Positions 55,600 through 63,119 of a stretch of DNA of 64,000 nt are shown piece by piece. The position numbers were made by a program, and so were the translations under genes. Source of the DNA: Bacillus subtilis. Its GTDB lineage: Bacteria > Pseudomonadota > Alphaproteobacteria > Rhizobiales > Rhizobiaceae. The notes beneath the pieces are model-generated. The model was not told the origin of the DNA and made no database searches. It worked only from the letters and a program-made list of their open reading frames with translations. The stretch lies in contig JAHREI010000003.1 in NCBI GenBank assembly GCA_021733665.1, positions 372,001 through 436,000 of the forward strand, given 5' to 3'. The first letter of the stretch is position 1, and each line of letters begins with the position of its first letter.

Positions 55600-55662
55600 G
55601 TGGCCTTCTTCGTTTAAGAGACAAGTAATGCAATTTACTTGCATTGATGCGCAGAAGGCCAC
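55600..55662. other. Nested stem-loop between convergent genes
   Basis: An outer 10-bp perfect stem GTGGCCTTCT/AGAAGGCCAC (55600-55609 with 55653-55662) encloses an inner 6-bp stem AATGCA/TGCATT (55627-55632 with 55640-55645). It lies between the convergent amidohydrolase and RpiR genes. With no T-run it is an atypical terminator; a structured RNA or a palindromic repeat is also possible. Confidence 0.5.
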
Positions 55663-55671
55663 TATGGCTCT

Positions 55672-56514
55672 TTACAATTCCTGCAAAAAGTCGCCTGCTG
55701 TTTCAATGTCCCGCAAGCGTTTGCGTCCGGGAGCACCAGCATGCTCAATAGCCCGGGTTATCATCAAGTGACAAAGTGCCATAACAGAAACATGATTAAA
55801 AAGCGGCCCCGGTGCGAGGGTCTGGCACATAAAATGCCAATGAGCACCGGAACGAAACGGAGCTCCTTCATCGGTTATATAAAGTAATTTTGCGCCACTT
55901 TTTTCAATTGCACTCAGCAATGCATCCATCTTCGCTATACGTCTGCGCAAAGCAAAAACAACCACCACATCAGCAGAGTTAAAGCTCGCTATATACTCAC
56001 CTAGAGTTTGTCCTGCACCTGGAATTGAAAAAATATTTTCAGTAACTTGCGTCATTTGCCACTGAAAATAAGCAGCAAAAGGGTGACTGCTGCGAAATCC
56101 TATGACCCATGTTTTACGTGCACTGAGGATCGCCTGAACAACAGCATCAATATGGCCATCATGGATAGAGAGGAATGTGTTTTCCAGATTAGTGATGGTC
56201 TGCCCGATATGTGCTGCAAGCGGTTGGTTTTTACCTATGGACGAATGATCAGAAATAAAAAATCTTGAGCCGGTTTGCTTTTCATTTCGGGCATGGCGGC
56301 GTGCATCCTCATAATTTTCATAGCCGAGGCGCTGAATAAGTCGTGTTACCGTTGCATTGGAAACATGCGCTAATGCGGCCAATTCGGACGCCGAGTAGCT
56401 CGCCAGTTCACCAGGGAAATCACACACAAAATCTGCCAGCCTGCGCTCAGCAGGCGGCAAGTCCTGTATTGTGTTTCTGACACGCGTGAGAAAAGAGAGA
56501 TCGGTAGTAACCAT
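55672..56514 (-). CDS. MurR/RpiR family transcriptional regulator
   Basis: A 280-residue regulator with an N-terminal RpiR HTH (about 1-80; SASELAALAHVSNATVTRLI) and a C-terminal SIS domain (about 110-245; TWVIGFRSSHPFA). It is divergent from the MFS/racemase operon. Two TGAAA-N6-TTTCA palindromes lie in the shared promoter region (56604-56619 and 56671-56686), the likely operators. Confidence 0.85.
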   Translation of the reverse strand: MVTTDLSFLTRVRNTIQDLPPAERRLADFVCDFPGELASYSASELAALAHVSNATVTRLIQRLGYENYEDARRHARNEKQTGSRFFISDHSSIGKNQPLAAHIGQTITNLENTFLSIHDGHIDAVVQAILSARKTWVIGFRSSHPFAAYFQWQMTQVTENIFSIPGAGQTLGEYIASFNSADVVVVFALRRRIAKMDALLSAIEKSGAKLLYITDEGAPFRSGAHWHFMCQTLAPGPLFNHVSVMALCHLMITRAIEHAGAPGRKRLRDIETAGDFLQEL

Positions 56515-56603
56515 GCCCGTTGTTAAACTTACCCGTTAAAAGTGCTCATATAGATTGATGTAACAAGATTTTTGAGCGTTTGCGAGTAAAGGTGCAAAGA
56601 AAC

Positions 56604-56692
56604 TGAAATTATTTTTTCAACTTAAAACGTCACAGCAGTTGTTAAAAATCTATTTTCCATTTATGAGTGTTGAAAACTGATTTTCATACTCA
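56604..56692. promoter_or_regulatory. Two TGAAA-N6-TTTCA palindromes, candidate RpiR operators
   Basis: Site 1 is at 56604-56619. Site 2 is at 56671-56686, where the arms extend to TGAAAA-N4-TTTTCA and are flanked by TGAGT (56664-56668) and ACTCA (56688-56692). Their starts are 67 nt apart in the divergent promoter between rpiR and the MFS gene. Confidence 0.55.
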
Positions 56693-56715
56693 ATGGCTAT
56701 CGGGAGGGATGGCGC

Positions 56716-58170
56716 ATGGCAGGGGAAAATATGATTACAACGGGGAAAAGCTCCCCGCAAATAATACAAATGGAACATGCGCTAAATGATATTGGAGTAA
56801 CTAATGCGCATAAGCAGATCATTGTACTCATTTTAATTGGTTGTCTCTTTGACAGTTTTGAACAAAATACAATTGGTCTTATTGCTCCTATTTTGAGAGA
56901 GCAATGGGGGCTTTCAGGTGCTGATATCGGCCTGTTAAATACAGTAACTTTTGCCAGCGCGGCAGTCGGCAGGTTATTGTCAGGTATCTTGGGTGACAGA
57001 TTTGGTCGCCGCATCATGCTTTCAATAAATTTATTGCTTTTCACTATCGGATCAGCAGCCTGTGCATTAGCGCCCGATTTTGGCTGGCTTCTTGTTGCTC
57101 GTGCAATTGTCGGCTTTGGTGTGGGAGGTGAAATTTCGACTGCTGTCACTATGCTTGCCGAATTCTGTTCACCTAAATTTCGCGGTACAGCTGCAGGCTT
57201 AGTCAATGTCGGAGCAGGCGGTTTTGGTAACTTTCTGGCACCTGCCTTCGGCCTATTAATATTCACATTATTCCCCGGAGATGATAATTGGCGTTGGTTA
57301 TTTGCCGTTCTGGCACTGCCGGCATTCCTTGTGGTTTTCTTTCGACGCTATGTACCCGAAACTCCGCGTTTTCTTGCGTCACAGAACCGTATTGATGAAG
57401 CTAATCATGTTTTGTCTGTTCTGGCCTCCGGATCGCTTGGTACAAAGAAGCCGGTTCTTAAAGAATATTTGACCAAGGATAAGGAAGCCAATACGGGCAC
57501 AACGAAGGGCTCATGGACAGAGCTGTTTCAAATGCCTTATCTTGGCCGAACTATACCGGTCGCGATCGCTATCCTGATGAGCTATGGCGCGCAGCTGTCC
57601 GTCCTGACACTGATGCCTATGATATTCGTTTCCATGGGTTACAGCCTGTCAGGAAGCTTGCTTTATAGTATGATCATTCAAAGCGGCAGTGTACTTGGAG
57701 CAATCGCGGCATCTGCATTCGGCTATTATTTTCCACGTAAAAAAGTGCTTACAGCGGGAGCAGTTTGTGCCTGCGCGGCTGCATTGGCAATCGTCTATCT
57801 GGGCGTAAACATTTATCTGGTTCTGCTTTTTGGAGCACTGTTTCAGTTTTTTGTTTTACTGTTGAATACATCAATCTGGATTTATGCTCCTGAATTATAC
57901 CCTACTCGTATACGTGGTTTTGGTGTGGCCTTTATTCTTGCATCAGGTTCTGCGGCGGGCTCATTCATACCAATCATTGCCGGTTTACTCTTTGATAACT
58001 ACGGAATGATGGGTGTGTTCGGGCTTGCAGCTGCTATGTATTCGATTTTTGCGGTCTGCATTCAAATGGGGCCTGAAACGTATGGCCGCTCTCTGGAGGA
58101 CTTAACATTGCCCGCAGACGGTAATGTAAATGATCCAACTATTGCTACAACAATGACAAAGCAGGCATGA
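56716..58170 (+). CDS. MFS transporter, sugar/aromatic-acid:H+ symporter type
   Basis: A 484-residue inner-membrane transporter with twelve predicted helices. The loop 2-3 motif GDRFGRRIML and the conserved segment RAIVGFGVGGEIS near helix 4 match the metabolite:H+ symporter group, as does PETPRF after helix 6. ATG at 56716 follows GGGAGGGAT; a second ATG at 56731 also has a ribosome site. It overlaps the racemase-family gene by 4 nt and probably imports the compound that protein acts on. Confidence 0.85.
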   Translation: MAGENMITTGKSSPQIIQMEHALNDIGVTNAHKQIIVLILIGCLFDSFEQNTIGLIAPILREQWGLSGADIGLLNTVTFASAAVGRLLSGILGDRFGRRIMLSINLLLFTIGSAACALAPDFGWLLVARAIVGFGVGGEISTAVTMLAEFCSPKFRGTAAGLVNVGAGGFGNFLAPAFGLLIFTLFPGDDNWRWLFAVLALPAFLVVFFRRYVPETPRFLASQNRIDEANHVLSVLASGSLGTKKPVLKEYLTKDKEANTGTTKGSWTELFQMPYLGRTIPVAIAILMSYGAQLSVLTLMPMIFVSMGYSLSGSLLYSMIIQSGSVLGAIAASAFGYYFPRKKVLTAGAVCACAAALAIVYLGVNIYLVLLFGALFQFFVLLLNTSIWIYAPELYPTRIRGFGVAFILASGSAAGSFIPIIAGLLFDNYGMMGVFGLAAAMYSIFAVCIQMGPETYGRSLEDLTLPADGNVNDPTIATTMTKQA

Positions 58171-58862
58171 AAATGGCAGCCCCATACGCTCTCTTAATTA
58201 ATCCAAACAGCTCTCATACTACCAGTGAAATGATGCTTGATATTGCCCGCCGCGTAGCAGACGGACGGGTTAATATGGAAGTAGCAACAGCTACACGCAA
58301 TCCGACAATGATTGTCACCTATGAGCAATTACAAGCCTCTGCTAAACAGGTGATTGAAATTGCCACTGAGAGTGCATCACAATGCGTAGGGGTTATCGTC
58401 AGTGCCTTCGGTGATCCCGGAGCCGCAACTCTCAAGCAAAATCTTTCTGTTCCTGTGATCGGTATTTGTGAGGCTTCGATGCTTGAAGCCTCACGCGGTG
58501 GACGTAAATTTGCCGTTGCAACGGTTACACCAGATTTAATTGAGGCAATTGACAGGCGAGCGCATCAATTAGGTTTGAGTGAACTCTTTATGGGAACTTA
58601 TTGCACGGCTGGTGATCCGGAAATTTTAGCCAATGACCCGTCGCGCTTGCCCCAAGAACTTGGCAAGACAGTTCGCATATGTATTGATGCTGGCGCAGAA
58701 GCGGTAATTATAGGCGGAGGACCGCTCGGACAAGCAGCAGAAACTTTACAGCCGATGTTTGAAATTCCGATCATCGCTCCAATATCAAGTGCAGTTCAGC
58801 AACTCATAAATATGCTGAACGATAGCAAATCTTTTTCCAGAGCTTATAAAAATAACAATTGA
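58167..58862 (+). CDS. Asp/Glu/hydantoin racemase family protein lacking both catalytic cysteines
   Basis: A 231-residue protein of the Asp/Glu racemase superfamily, hydantoin/allantoin racemase branch. It has an N-terminal LLINPNSS, a central VIVSAFGDPG and PVIGICEASMLEA, and a C-terminal AEAVIIGGGPLG. In characterised hydantoin racemases the two catalytic cysteines lie in the equivalents of the SAFGDPG and IIGGGPLG motifs. Here those positions look like Ala80 and Gly183. Other cysteines (73, 101, 146, 172) lie elsewhere. It may be an isomerase or lyase of altered chemistry. It overlaps the MFS gene by 4 nt (ATGA). Confidence 0.8.
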   Translation: MKMAAPYALLINPNSSHTTSEMMLDIARRVADGRVNMEVATATRNPTMIVTYEQLQASAKQVIEIATESASQCVGVIVSAFGDPGAATLKQNLSVPVIGICEASMLEASRGGRKFAVATVTPDLIEAIDRRAHQLGLSELFMGTYCTAGDPEILANDPSRLPQELGKTVRICIDAGAEAVIIGGGPLGQAAETLQPMFEIPIIAPISSAVQQLINMLNDSKSFSRAYKNNN

Positions 58863-58887
58863 TTAGAGGGGATACCGAGGCGGGGGC

Positions 58888-58943
58888 CATGTCAGACTAT
58901 GTCTGACATGTAGGGTCGAAGTTGAAAATCAACTTCGACCCTA
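58888..58943. other. Two tandem perfect hairpins
   Basis: Hairpin 1: CATGTCAGAC (58888-58897), loop TAT, GTCTGACATG (58901-58910). Hairpin 2 is a 15-bp stem (58911-58925 with 58929-58943) with loop AAA. The hairpins abut directly and lie 25 nt after the racemase-family stop. No T-run follows on either strand. They may act as terminators or RNA stabilisers, or mark a palindromic mobile repeat. Confidence 0.65.
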
Positions 58944-59110
58944 AAATATTCAGGGCATCGTATTAGATTTTTCCAACTGCACTTTGATTAAGCAGTAAGT
59001 GTTGAGAGAGAATTTCACCTTATTATCAAGCTTTTTATTCAAACCTACCATACCTGAATGAATAGGATGAAACGAGCCTTAATGTTTCAACTGTGTATGT
59101 TCAGCATATC

Positions 59111-59908
59111 TCAATCGCGATCAGACATTGCGCCTAACAGCTTTGGTAAATCGCCAAAACGCGCAACAAGACCAAAGATAACCGCTGCAGTCAGTACGAA
59201 CAGCAAAGTGACCGATGCCATTGTCGGCGTATAGCCATAGCGCAGAGAATTGAAGATTTTGATCGGTAGTGTTTCCATAGTGAAACCAACCGTCATATAG
59301 GCGACGATATATTCGTTGAGTGATAAAACGAAAGCGAATGCATATCCGGAAACAATATAGGGCGTAATCAACGGCAGAATGACGGTGCGGAAAATGACCC
59401 GATCTTCGGCACCCATAGTAGCCGCAGCTTCAACCAAAGAGCGGTCGATAGAACTGAACCCCAGAGACAATGTTACCAGCGGCAGCGTGACAAAGAAAAT
59501 ACCGTGGCTAATAACCGCCGTCCAGGATTGTCCGTAAAAACCGGTCGTTGCCCAAAACGTCAACAGTCCCAGTGCCGTAATAACCGGTGGCAGCGTAAAA
59601 GGTGCAATACCCAAAAGCTGAAAAATATTCGTCCATTTGGCTTTTCGCCGCCAAACGAACCATGCCAATGGCAGGGCAATGGAAACGGCAAAAGCGGCAG
59701 ATAACAACGCCAAAGTCAGCGATGCGATCAATGCGTTCCTCCATTCCGGATTCAGAAAAATCTCAGCATACCAATGCAATGACATGCCTTTAGGCGGAAA
59801 ATTTAGTGCCTGTTTTTCATTGATCGACACTCCGGCCACCACAATCAGCGGCAGTGCCAGAAACAGGCCAATCAGACAGAAATATAATTTTCGGAGAAAT
59901 CCGCTCAT
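59111..59908 (-). CDS. PotC-type ABC transporter permease (second operon)
   Basis: A 265-residue inner-membrane permease with six helices and the coupling loop EAAATMGAEDRVIFRTVILP. It overlaps the partner permease by 4 nt. Last gene of the ureohydrolase-led operon. No clear terminator follows before the tandem hairpins at 58888-58943. Confidence 0.85.
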   Translation of the reverse strand: MSGFLRKLYFCLIGLFLALPLIVVAGVSINEKQALNFPPKGMSLHWYAEIFLNPEWRNALIASLTLALLSAAFAVSIALPLAWFVWRRKAKWTNIFQLLGIAPFTLPPVITALGLLTFWATTGFYGQSWTAVISHGIFFVTLPLVTLSLGFSSIDRSLVEAAATMGAEDRVIFRTVILPLITPYIVSGYAFAFVLSLNEYIVAYMTVGFTMETLPIKIFNSLRYGYTPTMASVTLLFVLTAAVIFGLVARFGDLPKLLGAMSDRD

Positions 59909-60759
59909 GCTGTTTCTCCTTTTTTACCGGCAATCACTGTCAGTGCCACCAAGCCAAGCGTTACCAGCACCAGAAAGACAGCCATTGCTGCTGCAAAAGG
60001 CATATTGGACTGGTAAATCGCCTGATCTGTGATCAATACCGACAAGGTCCAGTGCTGCGGACGCCCTAAAAGTTGCGGGAGCAAATAGCTTCCCAGCGCA
60101 AAGATAAACACCATGATCAATGTAGCAATAATCGTATTACGCAAGGCGGGAATAACGACCGTTGCAAAAGCTTTGACAGGCGACGCTCCCAGTGTTCGTG
60201 CTGCCTCTGTCAGTGTCGGATCGAGACGCACAAGTGCGGGAAATAAAACTAACACTGTATAGGGAAATGCCTGATAAACCATACCTGTCAAAACGGCACC
60301 AAAACTCGGCGTTAATGCCACAGGTTCCTGCATCAGCCCTAACAGAACCAAAATATTGGTAATACCTGCCGTGCGGGAGAACAGAGTTGACCAGGCAAAG
60401 CCGATGATCACCTCTGACAAGGACAGAATTGACAACAGCGCTACCAGCCACACGACCTGCACTTGTTTCTGCATCCGCGTTAATAAATAGGTGAAAGGCA
60501 ATGCCATTACGACGCAGCAAACTGCGACCAGAATTGACAACCCCAATGAGAAGCTCAGCACACCGCCAAAAAACGTTGATATGAAACGGGCATAATTATC
60601 CAGCACAAAATCGGTTGTATAAAATCCGCCTGCCTGACGCTTAAAAAAACTCACGGCAATCATTGTTCCGAACGGAACCACGAAAAACACAATCAGCATC
60701 AATGCCGGAAACAGGATCGGCATATAATCCCTAAAATGCTGTGGTGATTCACGTCTCAT
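59905..60759 (-). CDS. PotB-type ABC transporter permease (second operon)
   Basis: A 284-residue permease with a first helix, a periplasmic loop and a transport domain (coupling loop EAARTLGASPVKAFATVVIP). It overlaps both neighbouring genes by 4 nt, so translation is coupled with the ATPase and the second permease. Confidence 0.85.
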   Translation of the reverse strand: MRRESPQHFRDYMPILFPALMLIVFFVVPFGTMIAVSFFKRQAGGFYTTDFVLDNYARFISTFFGGVLSFSLGLSILVAVCCVVMALPFTYLLTRMQKQVQVVWLVALLSILSLSEVIIGFAWSTLFSRTAGITNILVLLGLMQEPVALTPSFGAVLTGMVYQAFPYTVLVLFPALVRLDPTLTEAARTLGASPVKAFATVVIPALRNTIIATLIMVFIFALGSYLLPQLLGRPQHWTLSVLITDQAIYQSNMPFAAAMAVFLVLVTLGLVALTVIAGKKGETA

Positions 60760-61793
60760 TTGCGCAGCACCACACTGTTATCCTGAGAAAAAGCAATACC
60801 AACCATCTGCCCGATTTTAATTTGCGTACTCTCTCTTTGCGTTGAAACCGCAACGATTTGTCTGCCGGAAATATCAATAAAAGTCTCTGTTGTTGCGCCC
60901 AGATCGCGAATGAAAGACACCTGCCCTGACAGAACGCCTTCGCGCGGCGCAATCAGCTCAATATCCTCAGGGCGTACACATAGAATACCCTTGGCAAGAT
61001 CGTCAGGCATAATGACAGCCTCAACCGGTTGCCCGAAGGCCAGCACGCGCTGAGCGGCATCTTTTTCGAGTTCCAGCAAATTTGTTTGCCCGATAAAATC
61101 GGCCACAAAACTATCCGCCGGCCGACGATAAATCTCGATTGGCGGAGCAACCTGACGAATTTCGCCACCATTCATCACCACAACCGTATCAGCCATTGTC
61201 ATTGCTTCACGCTGATCATGCGTCACAACAATGGTCGTAATGCCAAGCCGCTGTTGTAACTGGCGCAGCTCAACCTGCATTGCTTCACGCAATTTTGCGT
61301 CCAGCGCCGAGAGTGGTTCATCAAGCAAAAATAGTTTTGGCGCTATCGTCAGGGCACGGGCAATAGCCACACGCTGCCGTTGCCCGCCGGATAACTTAGC
61401 CACAGGCCGGTCAGCGAACCCCTTGAGATGGATCATATCCAGAAGTTCATCCACACGTTGTTTCTGTTCTTGCTTACCTGCACCACGGATCCGCAACGGA
61501 TAAGCAATATTCTCTCCCACCGATAAATGCGGGAACAATGCCAGTGACTGAAACACCATGCCGAGTTCCCGTTTATGGGTCGGCATGCGGGTAATATCCT
61601 GATCATCCAGCGCAATTTTGCCGGTAGTTGGCAAATCAAGACCTGCTATCATACGTAATAATGTTGTCTTCCCGCAGCCGGACGGCCCCAGCATACATAC
61701 GAATGTGCCATGCGGCACATCCAGGTCAACATTATTGACTGCGCGAAAATTCCCGAATTCTTTCACAATATTCTGAAGTGCAAGTCCCGACAT
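60756..61793 (-). CDS. PotA-type ABC transporter ATP-binding protein (second operon)
   Basis: A 345-residue ATPase with Walker A GPSGCGKTT, signature LSGGQRQRVAIARAL, Walker B LFLLDEPLSALD, the H-loop THDQREA and a C-terminal TOBE domain. AAGGATAAGC precedes the ATG. A hairpin separates it from the binding-protein gene. Confidence 0.88.
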   Translation of the reverse strand: MSGLALQNIVKEFGNFRAVNNVDLDVPHGTFVCMLGPSGCGKTTLLRMIAGLDLPTTGKIALDDQDITRMPTHKRELGMVFQSLALFPHLSVGENIAYPLRIRGAGKQEQKQRVDELLDMIHLKGFADRPVAKLSGGQRQRVAIARALTIAPKLFLLDEPLSALDAKLREAMQVELRQLQQRLGITTIVVTHDQREAMTMADTVVVMNGGEIRQVAPPIEIYRRPADSFVADFIGQTNLLELEKDAAQRVLAFGQPVEAVIMPDDLAKGILCVRPEDIELIAPREGVLSGQVSFIRDLGATTETFIDISGRQIVAVSTQRESTQIKIGQMVGIAFSQDNSVVLRK

Positions 61794-61858
61794 GCTTATC
61801 CTTCTTACCTGCCCTCAAACGCGCATAATATTGAATATTGGCAATTGCCTTAAGGTGC

Positions 61859-61885
61859 TCCCGTCAGGGGCAAAACCTGACGGGA
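61859..61885 (-). other. Intercistronic hairpin between the second potD-like and potA-like genes
   Basis: A perfect 10-bp stem TCCCGTCAGG/CCTGACGGGA (61859-61868 with 61876-61885) with a 7-nt loop. It lies 47 nt after the binding-protein stop and has no U-run on the minus strand. Confidence 0.6.
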
Positions 61886-61931
61886 AGTATGAATATGCAA
61901 AACGCGACGGAAGACGGATGTCGCGCTGTTT

Positions 61932-63011
61932 TTAACCGGCGATCATTTCCGTCCATTTTTGATTAAGCCAGTCAGCGCGTGTCTGATACATGGCAAAACG
62001 CGGAATGACCGGATCAATATCAGATGATACCGCCGCAAATTCTCCAGCAGTCAAATCCATACTGTCGCGTTTGACAGTTGGTGATGTACCGACTTTACGG
62101 GCAAGCGTCGCCTGAATGACAGGCTGACACATATAATCAATGAAAATATGCGCCTCTTCGCTCTTCTTGGATGCACTGGATAATGCCCAGCTGCCCGCAT
62201 CCTGAATGCCGCCCTCTTTTGGGAAGGTTGAGCGGACAGGATTACCATCCGCGGCCGCAAGCCCCGTGACATCGTGATAATATTGCCCCATCGGGATTTC
62301 ACCGGATTTCAGCGCCTGCTCAAACTGTGCCTCATCCCGATACCACAGCCGGACATTCGGCTTTACTTCCGCTAATTTGTCAAAAACCTTGAGAATACCT
62401 TCTTCCGTATCCAGAATTTCCGGCCCGTCAAAATAGGTTTTCGCAGTCACGTCCAGCAAAAAGGAGTTAGAAACCAAAGCCAGCAGACCAAGCTTATCCT
62501 TGTTGGCCGGATCCCACAGTGCTGCCCAAGAAGTCGGCGGCTCTTTATAAACATCCGTATTAGTGACAAGTGTAATATACCACGACACCGCACCAATACC
62601 GGCAACACGACCGTCAGGATATTTATTGATAAAACGGTCAAGCAAATTCGAGCTGTTTTTGATCTTGTCTAAATCAAGTGGTGCCCAAAGCTCATTGGCC
62701 TGACCTTTCAGCATCGCCACCTGCGACATCATTGAAACGTCTGCCGGCGCTTGTCCGGCACGGGCAGCCTGCGAGAGCTGCACCAGCCACGCCTCACCTG
62801 TAGGCTCTGCGATCGACTCCACCGCAATACCGGTTGCTTTGGTGAATTCCGGAAAAATATTCTTATCAAATGAATCTTTGAAGTAACCGCCATAGACGCC
62901 GACTTTCAAGGATTTGTCCTGCGCGCGCAAAATACCAGGCATGGCCAATACTGATACGCCAGCCAATCCCGCGCCCAATACAGTGCGTCGGTTCATCGAC
63001 ATAATCGTCAT
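61932..63011 (-). CDS. PotD-type extracellular substrate-binding protein (second operon)
   Basis: A 359-residue periplasmic binding protein (SBP family 8/ spermidine-putrescine type). The start ATG at 63011 follows GGAGGAAG. A twin-arginine-like signal (NRRTVLGAGLAGVSVLAMPG) ends near LRAQ. Family-like segments GVYGGYFKDSF, GAVSWYITLVTNTDVY and a C-terminal HIFIDYMCQP are visible. The ureohydrolase gene upstream suggests a guanidino compound as ligand, but this is inference. Confidence 0.85.
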   Translation of the reverse strand: MTIMSMNRRTVLGAGLAGVSVLAMPGILRAQDKSLKVGVYGGYFKDSFDKNIFPEFTKATGIAVESIAEPTGEAWLVQLSQAARAGQAPADVSMMSQVAMLKGQANELWAPLDLDKIKNSSNLLDRFINKYPDGRVAGIGAVSWYITLVTNTDVYKEPPTSWAALWDPANKDKLGLLALVSNSFLLDVTAKTYFDGPEILDTEEGILKVFDKLAEVKPNVRLWYRDEAQFEQALKSGEIPMGQYYHDVTGLAAADGNPVRSTFPKEGGIQDAGSWALSSASKKSEEAHIFIDYMCQPVIQATLARKVGTSPTVKRDSMDLTAGEFAAVSSDIDPVIPRFAMYQTRADWLNQKWTEMIAG

Positions 63012-63119
63012 TATCTTCCTCCCAGCGGCAGATATAAACTGCCGGTCTCCCCAGTGAATTTATGTATAAATTTGAACTTAAATCAATCTCACTTTATCTG
63101 ACGTATTATCGCAGATCCG

